Assembly: GCF_040419245.1 (NCBI RefSeq)
Contig: NZ_JAZHOH010000001.1
Location: 3,224,001 to 3,288,000, forward strand
Direction: 5' to 3'
Length of the DNA: 64,000 nt
DNA from: Ewingella sp. CoE-038-23
GTDB taxonomy: Bacteria > Pseudomonadota > Gammaproteobacteria > Enterobacterales > Enterobacteriaceae
The translations under genes and the position numbers were made by a program. Below are positions 1 through 10,168 of this stretch, one piece after another. How positions within the stretch are numbered: position 1 is the first letter of the stretch; every line of letters starts with the position of its first letter. The notes under the pieces were generated by a model, which was given only the letters and a program-made list of their open reading frames with translations, made no database searches and was not told where the DNA came from.

Positions 1-151
1 ACTGCGCCGCCCGCTGGGGATCTGCATGGTCGGCGGGCTGATTGTCAGTCAGGTGCTGACCCTGTTCACCACGCCGGTGATTTACCTGCTGTTTGATAAA
101 CTGGCGCGCCGCGTTCGCCCTCGCACCAGCCACCCACGGACTGACGGATGA
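1..151 (+). CDS. mdtB: MdtB, RND multidrug pump subunit (3' end only)
   Basis: The window opens inside a reading frame that gives about 49 C-terminal residues, including a [19 protein letters not shown] helix typical of the last membrane segment of RND pumps. It ends in TGA at 149-151, overlapping the ATG of the next RND gene by ATGA. The order RND-RND-MFS-kinase-regulator is that of mdtBCD-baeSR, so this is the end of mdtB. MdtB and MdtC form a heterotrimeric inner-membrane pump that works with MdtA and TolC. The 5' part lies outside the window. Confidence 0.9.
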   Translation, partial: LRRPLGICMVGGLIVSQVLTLFTTPVIYLLFDKLARRVRPRTSHPRTDG

Positions 152-3100
152 AGGTTTTCGCGCTGTTCATCCACCGGCCAGTGGCCACCACCCTGCTGAC
201 GCTGGCTATCCTGCTGGCGGGCATTTTGGGCTTCCGCCTGCTGCCGGTCGCGCCGCTGCCGCAGGTGGATTACCCGGTGATTTCGGTCACCGCGTCACTG
301 CCGGGGGCTGACCCGGAAACCATGGCCGCCTCGGTAGCCACGCCGCTGGAGAGCACCTTGGGCACCATTGCCGGGGTGAATGAAATGACCTCCACCAGCA
401 CGCTCGGCAGCACCCGCATCACTCTCGAATTCGACTTTGACCGCGACATCAACGGCGCGGCGCGCGACGTGCAGGCAGCGATCAATGCCGCGCAGAGCCT
501 GCTGCCTTCCGGCATGCCGAGCCGCCCGACCTATCGCAAAGCCAACCCGTCCGATGCGCCCATCATGATCATCACCCTGACCTCCGACACCTTCAGTCAG
601 GGCCAGCTTTACGACTACGCCTCCACCCAGTTGGCGCAGACCATTTCGCAGATGGACGGCGTGGGCGACGTCACGGTCGGCGGCAGTTCTTTACCGGCGG
701 TGAGGGTCGACCTCAACCCGGAAGCCCTGTTCAATCAGGGCGTCTCCCTTGACGCCGTGCGTCAAACCATCGCCGCCGCCAACGTGCGCAAGCCGCAGGG
801 CGCGCTGGAAGATGGCAACTCGCACTGGCAAATCCGCACCAACGACGCGCTAAAAACCGCCAAAGAGTACGCGCCGCTGGTGATCCACGTCAGCAATGGC
901 AACACCGTGCGCCTGAGCGACGTCGCCACTGTCACCGATGGCGTGCAGGATCAGCGCAATGCCGGGCAAACCAGTCTGGCCGACGGCAGCGTGCGCCCGG
1001 CGATTTTGCTGGTGATCCGCCGCAGCGCCGACGCCAATATCATCGCCACCATTGATAGGATCCGCGCCGAGCTTCCCGCCCTGCGCGAATCCATGCCCGC
1101 CTCTATCGACATGCAGGTGGCGCAGGATCGCTCGCCCACCATTCGCGCCTCGCTGGAAGAGGTCGAAACCTCGCTGACCATCGCCGTCGGACTGGTGATT
1201 CTGGTGGTGTTCCTGTTCCTACGCTCGGGCCGCGCCACCTTGATCCCCGCCGTGGCGGTGCCGGTTTCACTCATCGGCACCTTCGCTGCCATGTATCTGT
1301 GCGGATTTAGCCTCAATAACCTGTCGCTGATGGCGCTAACCATCGCCACCGGCTTTGTGGTGGATGACGCTATCGTGGTGCTGGAGAATATTTCGCGCCA
1401 TATCGAAGCGGGAATGAAACCGATGAACGCCGCCCTGCAAGGGGTGAAGGAAGTGGGCTTTACTGTGCTGTCGATGAGCGTGTCGCTGGTGGCGGTGTTT
1501 ATCCCGCTGCTGTTGATGAGTGGCTTGCCGGGGCGCCTGTTCCGCGAATTTGCCGTGACGCTTTCTGTGGCTATCGGCATATCGCTGGTCGTCTCACTGA
1601 CCTTAACGCCGATGATGTGCGCTTGGACGCTACGCGCCTCCTCCCTGCCAAAACAGCCGAAGAAACGCGGGCTGACTAGCCTGTTGCTGCGCATGCAGCA
1701 GGGCTACGGGCGCTCGCTGAACTGGGTGCTCAACCACGCCCGCTGGGTAGGCGTGGTGCTGCTGGCGACCATCGCGCTCAACGTTTGGCTCTATATCTCG
1801 ATTCCCAAAACCTTCTTCCCCGAGCAGGATACCGGGCGGCTGATGGGCTTTATTCAGGCCGACCAGAGCATTTCGTTTCAGGCGATGCGCGGCAAAATGT
1901 CGGACTTTATTCGCATCGTCAGTCAGGACAAAGATGTCGCCAACGTCACCGGCTATACCGGCGGGTCGCGCACTAACAGCGGTATGATGTTTATTTCGCT
2001 CAAGCCGCTGTCCGAGCGTAAAAGCAATGCCCAAGAGGTGATTGCCCGCATTCGCGTGGCCGCCGCCCAAGAGCCGGGCGCGGGGCTGTACCTGTCGGCG
2101 GTGCAGGACGTGCGAGTCGGTGGGCGGCAGGGCAACGCCAGTTACCAATACACGCTGCTGTCGGACAATTTGCAGGATTTACGCCAGTGGGTGCCGAAAG
2201 TCACCGACGCGCTGACCAATCTGCCGGAGCTGGCTGACGTCAGTTCCGACCAGCAGGATAAAGGTGCAGAGATGCAGCTGACCTATGACCGCGCCACCAT
2301 GGCCCGGCTGGGGATCTCCATTTCGGCCGCCAACGCTCTGCTCAATAACGCCTTCGGCCAGCGGCAGATTTCCACCATCTACCAGCCGCTCAATCAGTAC
2401 AAAGTGGTGATGGAAGTCGCACCCCAGTACACCCAGGATGTCAGTTCGCTGAGCAAAATGTTTATTATCAACAGCGAGGGGAAATCGATCCCGCTGTCTG
2501 ATTTTGCCAAGTGGCAGCCCGCCAGCGCGCCGTTGCAGGTCAATCATCAGGGGATGTCGGCGGCGGGGACGGTGTCGTTTAACCTACCGGAGGGTGGCAG
2601 TTTGTCCGACGCCTCGGCGGCCATTGAGCGCACCATGACCCAGCTCGGCGTGCCTGCGACCATTCACGGCCAGTTCGCCGGGACGGCGCAAGTGTTTCAG
2701 GAAACGCTGCGTTCCCAGCTATTGCTGATTATCGCCGCCATTGCGACGGTGTATATTGTGTTGGGCATATTATATGAGAGTTACATTCACCCGCTGACTA
2801 TATTGTCTACCCTGCCGTCAGCCGGAGTGGGTGCGCTGCTGGCGCTGGAGCTGTTTGGCGCGCCCTTTAGTCTGATAGCTTTGATTGGCATTATGTTATT
2901 GATTGGTATCGTGAAAAAAAACGCGATTATGATGGTGGATTTCGCGCTCGATGCACAAAGGCGGGGCCAACTCACCGCCCGCGAAGCTATCTTTCAGGCC
3001 TGCCTGCTGCGTTTTAGGCCAATCATGATGACTACGCTGGCGGCGCTGTTTGGCGCGCTGCCGCTGGTTCTCACCTCGGGCGATGGTGCAGAACTCCGCC

Positions 3101-3261
3101 AGCCACTCGGTATCACCATTGTCGGCGGTCTGGCGATGAGCCAGCTACTGACGCTTTACACCACGCCGGTGGTTTACCTGTTCTTTGACCGATTGCGCAG
3201 CCGCTTTAGTCCTAACTCAACAACAACCAAAATTGCGCCATTGGCGGATACGGATTTATGA
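148..3261 (+). CDS. mdtC: MdtC, RND multidrug efflux pump subunit
   Basis: This 1037-residue protein has the full RND architecture. There is a first transmembrane helix near residues 10-30, a large periplasmic loop, a helix cluster at about 340-500, a second loop, and a final helix cluster from about 870. The proton-relay region is seen as [13 protein letters not shown] (two Asp near residue 405) and [13 protein letters not shown] (Lys near 920). The length is close to E. coli MdtC. It overlaps mdtB and mdtD by ATGA, so translation is probably coupled. With MdtB it exports bile salts, novobiocin and similar compounds through TolC, and the operon is normally activated by BaeR. Confidence 0.95.
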   Translation: MKVFALFIHRPVATTLLTLAILLAGILGFRLLPVAPLPQVDYPVISVTASLPGADPETMAASVATPLESTLGTIAGVNEMTSTSTLGSTRITLEFDFDRDINGAARDVQAAINAAQSLLPSGMPSRPTYRKANPSDAPIMIITLTSDTFSQGQLYDYASTQLAQTISQMDGVGDVTVGGSSLPAVRVDLNPEALFNQGVSLDAVRQTIAAANVRKPQGALEDGNSHWQIRTNDALKTAKEYAPLVIHVSNGNTVRLSDVATVTDGVQDQRNAGQTSLADGSVRPAILLVIRRSADANIIATIDRIRAELPALRESMPASIDMQVAQDRSPTIRASLEEVETSLTIAVGLVILVVFLFLRSGRATLIPAVAVPVSLIGTFAAMYLCGFSLNNLSLMALTIATGFVVDDAIVVLENISRHIEAGMKPMNAALQGVKEVGFTVLSMSVSLVAVFIPLLLMSGLPGRLFREFAVTLSVAIGISLVVSLTLTPMMCAWTLRASSLPKQPKKRGLTSLLLRMQQGYGRSLNWVLNHARWVGVVLLATIALNVWLYISIPKTFFPEQDTGRLMGFIQADQSISFQAMRGKMSDFIRIVSQDKDVANVTGYTGGSRTNSGMMFISLKPLSERKSNAQEVIARIRVAAAQEPGAGLYLSAVQDVRVGGRQGNASYQYTLLSDNLQDLRQWVPKVTDALTNLPELADVSSDQQDKGAEMQLTYDRATMARLGISISAANALLNNAFGQRQISTIYQPLNQYKVVMEVAPQYTQDVSSLSKMFIINSEGKSIPLSDFAKWQPASAPLQVNHQGMSAAGTVSFNLPEGGSLSDASAAIERTMTQLGVPATIHGQFAGTAQVFQETLRSQLLLIIAAIATVYIVLGILYESYIHPLTILSTLPSAGVGALLALELFGAPFSLIALIGIMLLIGIVKKNAIMMVDFALDAQRRGQLTAREAIFQACLLRFRPIMMTTLAALFGALPLVLTSGDGAELRQPLGITIVGGLAMSQLLTLYTTPVVYLFFDRLRSRFSPNSTTTKIAPLADTDL

Positions 3262-4733
3262 CTTCACCGACAGAGATAACAGAAACACCCCCACCCGCAC
3301 CTTTGCCGCCCTCGGTTCGCTGGCAGCTGTGGATTGTCGCCTTCGGCTTCTTTATGCAGGCGCTCGACACCACCATCGTCAATACCGCCCTGCCGTCGAT
3401 GGCGGTAAGTCTGGGTGAAAACCCGCTGCATATGCACAGCGTGGTGGTGGCCTACGTGCTGACCGTAGCGGTGATGCTGCCCGCCAGCGGCTGGCTGGCC
3501 GACCGTATCGGCGTCAAATGGGTGTTCTTCTCGGCGATTGTTTTATTTACGCTCGGCTCGCTGCTCTGCGCGCAGTCCTCCAGCTTACAGGAGCTGGTGA
3601 TGTCCCGCGTGGTGCAAGGCGTGGGGGGCGCGATGATGGTGCCGGTCGGGCGGCTGACGGTGCTGAAAATCGTGCCGCGCAGTGAATATATGGCGGCGAT
3701 GACCATGGTGACGCTGCCCGGACAGGTCGGCCCGCTACTTGGCCCGGCGCTCGGCGGCTTTTTGGTGGAGTACGCCAGCTGGCACTGGATCTTCCTGATT
3801 AACCTGCCAGTGGGCATCGCCGGTTGTATCGCCACCATCATGATTATCCCCAATTACCAGATGCAGACCCGGCGCTTCGACATCAGCGGCTTTGTGATGC
3901 TGGCGATTGGCATGGCGACGCTAACGCTGGCGCTGGACGGCAGTCGCGGGCTGGGGCTGTCGGGCTGGCAACTGGCGCTGCTGGTGACGGTCGGTTTGGC
4001 TTCGCTCGGCATCTATTGGCTGCACGCGCGCGGTAACCTCTCCGCCCTGTTCTCTCTGCGCCTGTTCCACACCGCCACCTTTAAAATTGGCCTGATTGGC
4101 AGCTTTTTTGGCCGCATCGGCAGCGGCATGCTGCCCTTTATGACGCCGGTCTTTTTACAGCTCGGCCTCGGCTTCACGCCTTTCCACGCCGGTCTGATGA
4201 TGGTGCCGATGGTGCTCGGCAGCATGGGCATGAAGCGCGTGGTGGTGCGGCTGGTGAACAAACTGGGGTATCGCCGGGCGCTGGTCACCGCTACGCTGCT
4301 GCTGGCCTTGATAACCCTGATCTTCCCACTGATTGCCATTTACGGCGCGTTCTGGATGATCCCTATCGTGCTGTTCTTCCAAGGGATGGTGAACTCACTG
4401 CGCTTTTCGTCGATGAACACGCTGACGCTGAAAGACCTGCCGCCGCGCCTTGCCAGCAGCGGCAACAGCCTGCTATCGATGATTATGCAGCTGTCAATGA
4501 GCGTCGGGGTGAGCGTCGCCGGTATCTTCCTCGGCCTGTTCGCCCATCAGCAGGTGCAGGCGGGCAGCGAGAATATGCACACCGCCTTCCTTTATTGCTA
4601 TTTATGCATGGCCTTGGTTATCGCCATTCCGGCGTGGATTTTCTCCCGCGTGCCGAACGATGACCGAAAAAATGCCCTGATTGACCGTCGCCGCGCGCAA
4701 GCAGGCTCACCCGATCCGATGAGAAAATCATGA
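3258..4733 (+). CDS. mdtD: MdtD, MFS transporter of the mdtABCD operon
   Basis: This 491-residue protein of the drug:H+ antiporter-2 type (14 predicted membrane segments) carries the early motif [13 protein letters not shown] and the loop motif [13 protein letters not shown]. It overlaps mdtC and baeS by ATGA, as expected in the mdtABCD-baeSR operon. In E. coli MdtD is not needed for the resistance given by MdtABC, and its substrate is unclear (citrate/iron-citrate efflux has been proposed for it), so a substrate cannot be assigned here. The C-terminal tail after the last helix is rich in Arg and Asp and looks cytoplasmic. Confidence 0.92.
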   Translation: MTSPTEITETPPPAPLPPSVRWQLWIVAFGFFMQALDTTIVNTALPSMAVSLGENPLHMHSVVVAYVLTVAVMLPASGWLADRIGVKWVFFSAIVLFTLGSLLCAQSSSLQELVMSRVVQGVGGAMMVPVGRLTVLKIVPRSEYMAAMTMVTLPGQVGPLLGPALGGFLVEYASWHWIFLINLPVGIAGCIATIMIIPNYQMQTRRFDISGFVMLAIGMATLTLALDGSRGLGLSGWQLALLVTVGLASLGIYWLHARGNLSALFSLRLFHTATFKIGLIGSFFGRIGSGMLPFMTPVFLQLGLGFTPFHAGLMMVPMVLGSMGMKRVVVRLVNKLGYRRALVTATLLLALITLIFPLIAIYGAFWMIPIVLFFQGMVNSLRFSSMNTLTLKDLPPRLASSGNSLLSMIMQLSMSVGVSVAGIFLGLFAHQQVQAGSENMHTAFLYCYLCMALVIAIPAWIFSRVPNDDRKNALIDRRRAQAGSPDPMRKS

Positions 4734-6115
4734 GACCAGGAATCACCGCCAAGCTGTTTATGGCCATCTTCTTCACCTGCGGCTTGGTGTTAATCACCAT
4801 GAACTGGGGCGTGAGGATGAGCTTCGAACGTGGATTCATCGACTATATCCGCCAGAGCAATGAGCAGCGCGTCGAGCTGTTGGCTGACACCCTGCAAGAC
4901 CAGTACAAGCAGCACGGCAACTGGGAGTTTTTGCAAAAAAACGACAAGCTGATCTACCAGATTATGCGTTCGTTTGAGCAGAGTAACGGCAGCAGCCTGC
5001 CGCCTCAGGGCTGGCGCACCAAGTTCTGGATCCTCGACAGCCATGACCAGCGCATTGGCGGCTCCGACTACCCGATCCCGCCGGACATGCGCGGCCCGCG
5101 CCGCGTGATGGTGGTGAACGGCGTGACTATCGGCACCGTGCTGTCGACCCCCGCCGAACGCCTGACGCGCAATGCCGACATCAACTTTGATCGCCAGCAG
5201 AATCGCACCAGTTGGATCATCGTCGGTTTCACCGCCCTGCTGGCAGCGGCGGTCACTTGGCTGCTGTCACGCGGCATGTTGGCGCCGGTAAAACGTTTAG
5301 TGAAGGGTACGCACCAGCTGGCAGCGGGCAATTTCAGCACCCGCGTTAAAGTGGACAGCCAGGATGAGCTGGGCAAGCTGGCGCAGGACTTCAATCAGCT
5401 GGCGACCACCCTCGAGAAGAATGAGCAGATGCGCCGGGCCTTTATGGCCGATATCTCCCACGAGCTGCGCACTCCGCTGGCGGTGCTGCGCGGCGAGCTG
5501 GAGGCGATGCAGGACGGCGTGCGCAAGATGTCGCTCGACTCACTCGGCTCGCTCCAGTCCGAGGTGTCGATTCTGACCAAGCTGGTGGATGATCTGCATC
5601 AGCTGTCGCTATCAGACGCGGGAGCGCTGGCCTATCGCAAAGAAGAGATCGACATTGTTCATCTGATCCAACTTGCCGAGGCCGGTTTCCGTGACCGTTT
5701 CCAGCAAAAGCAGTTGACCCTGACTACCCAACTGCCGGAAAAAGTGCTGCTGTTCGGCGATCCGCAGCGCCTTTCCCAACTGTTCAATAATTTGCTGGAA
5801 AACAGCCTGCGCTATACTGATCCCGGTGGCGGTCTGGAAATCATCGCCAGCAAAAAAGACAAATCGCTGCATATTTGCTTTCAGGACAGCGCGCCGGGCA
5901 TCAGCGACGAGCAGCTTCAGCGCATCTTCGAGCGATTTTACCGTACCGAAGGTTCACGCAACCGCGCCAGCGGCGGCTCCGGCCTCGGACTGGCGATTTG
6001 CCAGAACATTGTCGAAGCCCACGGCGGGCGGATTAGCGCTAGCCATTCACCTTCCGGCGGCGTCTGTATGACGATTTGCCTGCCGCTTTCGATCCCACAC
6101 GGACAGAGAAACTGA
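4730..6115 (+). CDS. baeS: BaeS, envelope-stress sensor histidine kinase
   Basis: This 461-residue membrane sensor kinase has one helix at about 10-28 and another at about 162-182, flanking a periplasmic domain. A HAMP linker follows at about 183-235. The dimerisation/phosphoacceptor region carries [11 protein letters not shown], with the phosphorylated His at residue 244. The ATPase domain shows [14 protein letters not shown] (N box) and [13 protein letters not shown] (G box). It overlaps mdtD by ATGA, and baeR starts directly after its stop. It senses envelope stress and toxic compounds such as indole and flavonoids and phosphorylates BaeR. Confidence 0.95.
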   Translation: MRPGITAKLFMAIFFTCGLVLITMNWGVRMSFERGFIDYIRQSNEQRVELLADTLQDQYKQHGNWEFLQKNDKLIYQIMRSFEQSNGSSLPPQGWRTKFWILDSHDQRIGGSDYPIPPDMRGPRRVMVVNGVTIGTVLSTPAERLTRNADINFDRQQNRTSWIIVGFTALLAAAVTWLLSRGMLAPVKRLVKGTHQLAAGNFSTRVKVDSQDELGKLAQDFNQLATTLEKNEQMRRAFMADISHELRTPLAVLRGELEAMQDGVRKMSLDSLGSLQSEVSILTKLVDDLHQLSLSDAGALAYRKEEIDIVHLIQLAEAGFRDRFQQKQLTLTTQLPEKVLLFGDPQRLSQLFNNLLENSLRYTDPGGGLEIIASKKDKSLHICFQDSAPGISDEQLQRIFERFYRTEGSRNRASGGSGLGLAICQNIVEAHGGRISASHSPSGGVCMTICLPLSIPHGQRN

Positions 6116-6835
6116 ATGAACGACTCCACACTCTCCGCCAACGCGCCGTTGAAAATTTTGATTGTTGAAGATGAGCCAAAGCTAGGACAGCTGCTGGTGG
6201 ACTACCTCGAAGCCGCAGGTTACGCCACTCAGTGGTTGTCCAACGGTAGCGACGTGGTGCCGCTGGTGAAAGCCAACCCACCGGCGATGATCCTGCTGGA
6301 TTTAATGCTGCCTGGCATCAGTGGCCTGAGTATCTGCCGCGACATTCGCCAGTTCTCCGACATTCCTATCATGATGGTGACGGCGAAAACCGAAGAGATC
6401 GATCGCCTGCTGGGGCTGGAGATCGGCGCGGATGACTACATCTGCAAGCCTTACAGCCCGCGTGAAGTCGTGGCGCGGGTCAAAGTTATTTTGCGCCGCT
6501 GCGTGCGCCCGGTGGAGGGCGTCAGCGAAGATTTCGGCCTGCATATTGACGAAGCCTGCTTCCAGGCCAGCTATCAGGGCCACGAGTTGGATCTCACTCC
6601 AGCAGAATTCCGCCTGCTGAAAACCCTGTCGGTCAAACCGGGTTACGTCTTCACCCGCGAAGTGCTGTTGAATAATTTATACGATGACTACCGCGTGGTA
6701 ACCGACAGAACTATCGACAGCCATATCAAGAACCTGCGCCGCAAGCTGGAGTCCATCGACGGCGATAAAGCCTTTATTCGCGCGGTTTACGGCGTGGGAT
6801 ATCGCTGGGAAGCCGAACCCTGCCAGATCATTTGA
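6116..6835 (+). CDS. baeR: BaeR, OmpR-family response regulator
   Basis: This 239-residue response regulator has a receiver domain with the phosphoacceptor Asp62 (ILLDLMLPG), Thr90 and Lys112 (CKPYSP). A winged-helix DNA-binding domain follows from about 135, with [14 protein letters not shown] as recognition helix. It starts immediately after the baeS stop. It is expected to activate the mdtABCD-baeSR operon and other envelope-stress genes. No clear terminator follows; a short GC hairpin without a T run lies just after the stop. Confidence 0.96.
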   Translation: MNDSTLSANAPLKILIVEDEPKLGQLLVDYLEAAGYATQWLSNGSDVVPLVKANPPAMILLDLMLPGISGLSICRDIRQFSDIPIMMVTAKTEEIDRLLGLEIGADDYICKPYSPREVVARVKVILRRCVRPVEGVSEDFGLHIDEACFQASYQGHELDLTPAEFRLLKTLSVKPGYVFTREVLLNNLYDDYRVVTDRTIDSHIKNLRRKLESIDGDKAFIRAVYGVGYRWEAEPCQII

Positions 6836-6995
6836 GTGCCGCTACCGGCGGCTGATAAATGTAAAGAACCTGAGAGTCTGTTAAACAGATCACAGTTTTG
6901 GTTATAAAAACATCCGGCGGCGGAGTGCTGCCTGTGAAAAATCAGCCATTAACTACACTTATCTCTGGATGAAATCACTCACTGGAGAAACTTTT

Positions 6996-7334
6996 ATGGC
7001 TACCGGTCACTACGAACTCAAGAAAGCCAAGAATGGACAGTTCCACTTTAATTTAAAGGCGAGCAATGGCGAGACTATTCTCACCAGCGAAATGTACGCC
7101 AGTAAAGCCTCTGCTGAGAATGGCATTGCCTCAGTGCAGTCTAACTCCCCGGATGAGAAGCAGTACGAAGTGAAACCGGCAAAAGACGGTCAGCACTATT
7201 TTGTCCTCAAGGCGAAAAATCATCAGATTATCGGCGTCAGCGAAATGTACACCGCCGAAGCCTCGGCCCGTAAAGGCATTGCCTCGGTGACGAAAAACGG
7301 CCCAACCACGGATATCCGTGATTTGACCGCTTAG
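6996..7334 (+). CDS. yegP: YegP, DUF1508 tandem-domain protein
   Basis: This 112-residue protein is built of two DUF1508 repeats at about 8-58 and 60-109. Each carries the pattern G-H/Q-F-L-KA-N and then SEMY-(A/T)-(S/A)-A-G-IASV. The start at 6996 is chosen because GGAGAA lies just upstream and the protein then begins MATGHYELKKA, as in E. coli YegP. An in-frame ATG 27 bases upstream lacks a good ribosome site. Its function is unknown. Its place after baeR is conserved in E. coli, so it marks the left backbone edge of the accessory block that follows. Confidence 0.92.
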   Translation: MATGHYELKKAKNGQFHFNLKASNGETILTSEMYASKASAENGIASVQSNSPDEKQYEVKPAKDGQHYFVLKAKNHQIIGVSEMYTAEASARKGIASVTKNGPTTDIRDLTA

Positions 7335-7417
7335 GTTCACCAGAAAATGGGGCGACTTGGAAAGGCAAATCATCCTTTACAACGACTATTTAATGGTCAA
7401 ATCAGTCTCTGTGATAT

Positions 7418-7434
7418 AAACATTAAATACCCAC
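7418..7434 (+). repeat. Left copy of imperfect 17-bp direct repeat flanking the sugar block
   Basis: The sequence AAACATTAAATACCCAC matches the copy at 13781-13797 (AAACCTCAAATACCCAC) at 15 of 17 positions, including an exact 10-base core. The two copies bracket the five accessory genes inserted between yegP and trhP. That could mark an old insertion or excision event. No integrase or tRNA is present, so this is suggestive only. Confidence 0.4.
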
Positions 7435-7438
7435 CTCA

Positions 7439-7513
7439 GTGGCACTTAAGTGATACCCCAATTGATAAATGACCAAATTTCAGGTTTTACATTGGGGTAT
7501 CCATAAGTGTCAC
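7439..7513. repeat. 75-bp imperfect inverted repeat
   Basis: The left arm is 7439-7462 and the right arm 7491-7513, around a 28-base AT-rich spacer. Reading inward, both arms run GTG-N-CACTTA, then a short mismatch, then GATACCCCAAT; the inner 11 bases are perfect complements. No T run follows on either strand, so it is not an obvious terminator. It could be a small palindromic element or a structured RNA end for yegP. Confidence 0.55.
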
Positions 7514-7835
7514 ATGGGAAATTTACCCATTATTGAATAATAATGAATACTCCCTAAAATACTTACTACCTTAGAAATATCATTTAACACCTCATTGAAG
7601 TCCGAGACTGTAAAGCCCACTTCCTTTCCGCTATAAGCGGAAGTTCCTCTTCCTACGCCCTTCCACCGCTTACCCATCCCATTGAAATAAAACAACATAT
7701 TTAATGGCACGGGACTTGCTTAATCATTATTTATTACTGAATTGTGAACAATGAAGTCCTGAGTTACGGCTATTGCTAATAGCGGTAATTCCGACTGATC
7801 CATTTTGAAAGCATATAACAGGCATTGCGGAACAA

Positions 7836-9005
7836 ATGAATACAGCTGACGCAGAAAAGATGAGTGTAATTACCGTAACAAAACCCTTCATGCCACCTTT
7901 AGATAAATATCTAGAGTATTTGAAAGATATATGGGCGTCCAAAAACCTCACCAATGGAGGCCCGTTTCACCAAAAACTGGAAACGGCTCTGGCTGAGTAT
8001 CTAGGCGTGCCTTATGTTTGCTTATTTAACAATGCAACATTAGCACTTATTGTAGCAATGCAGGCGCTAAGAATTCAGGGGGAAGTGATCACGACACCCT
8101 ACTCATTTGTCGCCACGGCACACAGTGTCATCTGGAATCATCTTACGCCGGTATTTGTTGATATCGATAAAAACAGTTGCTGCATGGACCCCCATAAAAT
8201 TGAGCAGGCTATTACACCTAAAACCAGTTTAATCATGCCAGTCCATGTTTATGGCCGTAGCTGTAACACCACGTTAATTGGCGAAATTGCCAATAATTAT
8301 GGTTTGCGCTGTATTTATGACGCTGCTCACGCCTTTGGGGTTACAGATGAAGGCGGTTCAATTTTAAGGCATGGCGATCTTTCTGTACTGAGTTTTCATG
8401 CAACTAAAGTGTTCAATACATTCGAGGGCGGTGCAATCGTTTGTAACGACATTAATATGAAAAAGCGCATTGATTATTTAAAGAATTTTGGTTTCGCTAA
8501 TGAAACTAAAATTGTCGCATCAGGTATTAATGGAAAGATGAATGAACTTCAGGCGGCGTTTGGCTTACTGCAGTTGGATTATATTGATGAGGCGATTTCC
8601 AAACGTAAATCCATTGATAGCTTATATCGCGAGCTTTTAAATGGAGTTTCAGGGATCAGGAATCCTGAACCATGGGATTCTGCGACCCATAATTACAGTT
8701 ATTTCCCTATTTTTGTTAGCACTGAATATCCTCTGACGCGAGACGCATTATACGACAAACTGAAAGAGGCGGGAGTGCACACAAGACGCTATTTTTATCC
8801 ATTAATATCGAATTTGCCGATGTATAGTGATTGCTCGGGTGCCACAGCAAGAAATTTGCCGATTGCCAACGCAGTGGCAGATGAAGTTCTTTGCTTGCCC
8901 ATCTATCCTGATTTAACCCATGATGATGTTGTGATGATCAGCGAGTTGGTGAAATCATCTGCTTGCGTTAGCCATCATACCCCCTCTTCAGAACGGGTTT
9001 TTTAA
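7836..9005 (+). CDS. DegT/DnrJ/EryC1-family sugar aminotransferase
   Basis: This 389-residue PLP enzyme of the nucleotide-sugar aminotransferase family carries the catalytic Schiff-base Lys191 in SFHATKVFNTFEGGA and the PLP-ring Asp162 in YDAAHAFG. The HATK-N-EGGA signature is typical of aminotransferases that make dTDP-amino-dideoxy sugars (VioA/QdtB/FdtB-like); the exact sugar and amination position cannot be read from sequence. It is the only gene of the block on the plus strand and ends 4 bases before the end of the convergent FkbM gene. A second possible start is at 7860; both have weak ribosome sites. Base composition is clearly richer in A+T than mdt or trhP, which suggests acquisition. 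Confidence 0.85.
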   Translation: MNTADAEKMSVITVTKPFMPPLDKYLEYLKDIWASKNLTNGGPFHQKLETALAEYLGVPYVCLFNNATLALIVAMQALRIQGEVITTPYSFVATAHSVIWNHLTPVFVDIDKNSCCMDPHKIEQAITPKTSLIMPVHVYGRSCNTTLIGEIANNYGLRCIYDAAHAFGVTDEGGSILRHGDLSVLSFHATKVFNTFEGGAIVCNDINMKKRIDYLKNFGFANETKIVASGINGKMNELQAAFGLLQLDYIDEAISKRKSIDSLYRELLNGVSGIRNPEPWDSATHNYSYFPIFVSTEYPLTRDALYDKLKEAGVHTRRYFYPLISNLPMYSDCSGATARNLPIANAVADEVLCLPIYPDLTHDDVVMISELVKSSACVSHHTPSSERVF

Positions 9006-9009
9006 AAAG

Positions 9010-10134
9010 TTAAACGACTACACGATCAACAGGAATTGCATAAAGCACTAATTCAAAGGACAACTCTGGATGATGGGCTCGTAAATAAAACCTGTAGTTT
9101 GGTGAAAGAGATTTAATAAATTGCGGGATCGTAACCAGATCCTCTGGCTTATGGTAGACGCTGATTGCCAGAACAGGTTGATACGATTTAATGGTATCAG
9201 CGGCACCATGCAGGGCTTTGAGTTCAGAACCTTCGACATCCATCTTGATGAAAGTAGCTGCATTGCCCTGTAAAGTCGCATCAATGCTACCCACGATAAT
9301 AGAATTTCCTGTGCTGGCATCACTATTAATATGTGAAGAGAGCTCTTTTCCTGAATGGAAGTACAGAACAGACTCTTTATCCCAAACACCTTTATTAATA
9401 CACTCGCAAAAATCCATTAAGCGTGTATTTTCTACTAGCTGAGAAAAACTTTTATCATCAGGCTCAAAGGCGATAATACGCTGGGGTAACATTCTATTCT
9501 GTCGGGTAATTTCAGCCATAAAGGCTTCAATACTGTCACCATTGTAGGCTCCGCAGTCGATGAAAATCTCATTATCCTTTAATTGAACCACGTCCTGAGG
9601 AAAATAATGTTGCGCTTCATAAACGGTATGACAGTAGCTGCGTTCTGCACAGATACGCTGATTGATGAATGCTACCATTGTCGCCCGGGATTTATCATCC
9701 GATAATTCATTATACAGAGTGCTCAAGGGCTGTGCATGGGCCAAGCAAAAATCGGCCGTATAGTATTTTTTGGTATTCACACCAATAAAGGCGGGGTCGA
9801 ATACCAGTATCTCCTTCGCAGTTTCCTTTAATAATTTAAGCATCTCATCATCAACTATTTGGAGTGCGATGATATAGTTATAGTGTGCTGACCCTTCTAT
9901 TAGCTCCTCAACAGAAATAACAGGGGCATGATGAAATGAAAAATCTGGCGTAATGTATTTCTCATTTAACCCGACCAAATCAATATCAGTATGCTGACGC
10001 TGTAAAAAATCCCACGTCATTTCCCCAAGGCAGCCTGCGCCAATCAAGACCAGAGGCTTGCCATTTTTTTTCATTCTTTCAACTGTGTCGATAAAGTAAT
10101 TGTTTCTTTCTGTAATCAAATCAAGAAAATTCAT
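9010..10134 (-). CDS. FkbM-family methyltransferase with N-terminal Rossmann-like domain
   Basis: This 374-residue protein begins with a nucleotide-binding-like segment near residue 28 (LVLIGAGCLGEMTWDFL). The second half is an FkbM methyltransferase, with the SAM motif EIFIDCGAYNGDSIEAF and the family motif FIKMDVEGSELKALHGA. FkbM enzymes O-methylate sugars or polyketides. The start at 10134 follows AAAAAGG at good spacing. It is the last gene of the minus-strand set GT2, ATP-grasp, Gfo/Idh/MocA, FkbM, with 34 bases after the oxidoreductase, so an operon is likely. The inferred role is methylation of the sugar made by this cluster. Confidence 0.82.
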   Translation of the reverse strand: MNFLDLITERNNYFIDTVERMKKNGKPLVLIGAGCLGEMTWDFLQRQHTDIDLVGLNEKYITPDFSFHHAPVISVEELIEGSAHYNYIIALQIVDDEMLKLLKETAKEILVFDPAFIGVNTKKYYTADFCLAHAQPLSTLYNELSDDKSRATMVAFINQRICAERSYCHTVYEAQHYFPQDVVQLKDNEIFIDCGAYNGDSIEAFMAEITRQNRMLPQRIIAFEPDDKSFSQLVENTRLMDFCECINKGVWDKESVLYFHSGKELSSHINSDASTGNSIIVGSIDATLQGNAATFIKMDVEGSELKALHGAADTIKSYQPVLAISVYHKPEDLVTIPQFIKSLSPNYRFYLRAHHPELSFELVLYAIPVDRVVV

Positions 10135-10168
10135 GACGTGCCTTTTTCATTCAATGCATAATGGAAAA

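Larger units (their letters stand above)
7335..7835. other. 501-bp AT-rich intergenic region, left edge of accessory block
   Basis: No convincing gene lies here. The region holds a 17-bp direct-repeat copy (7418-7434), a large imperfect inverted repeat (7439-7513) and a small perfect dyad at 7626-7642 (TTCCGCT-ATA-AGCGGAA). The promoter of the aminotransferase gene at 7836 must also be in this stretch, but I cannot place it with confidence. No terminator with a T run is visible behind yegP. Confidence 0.6.
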
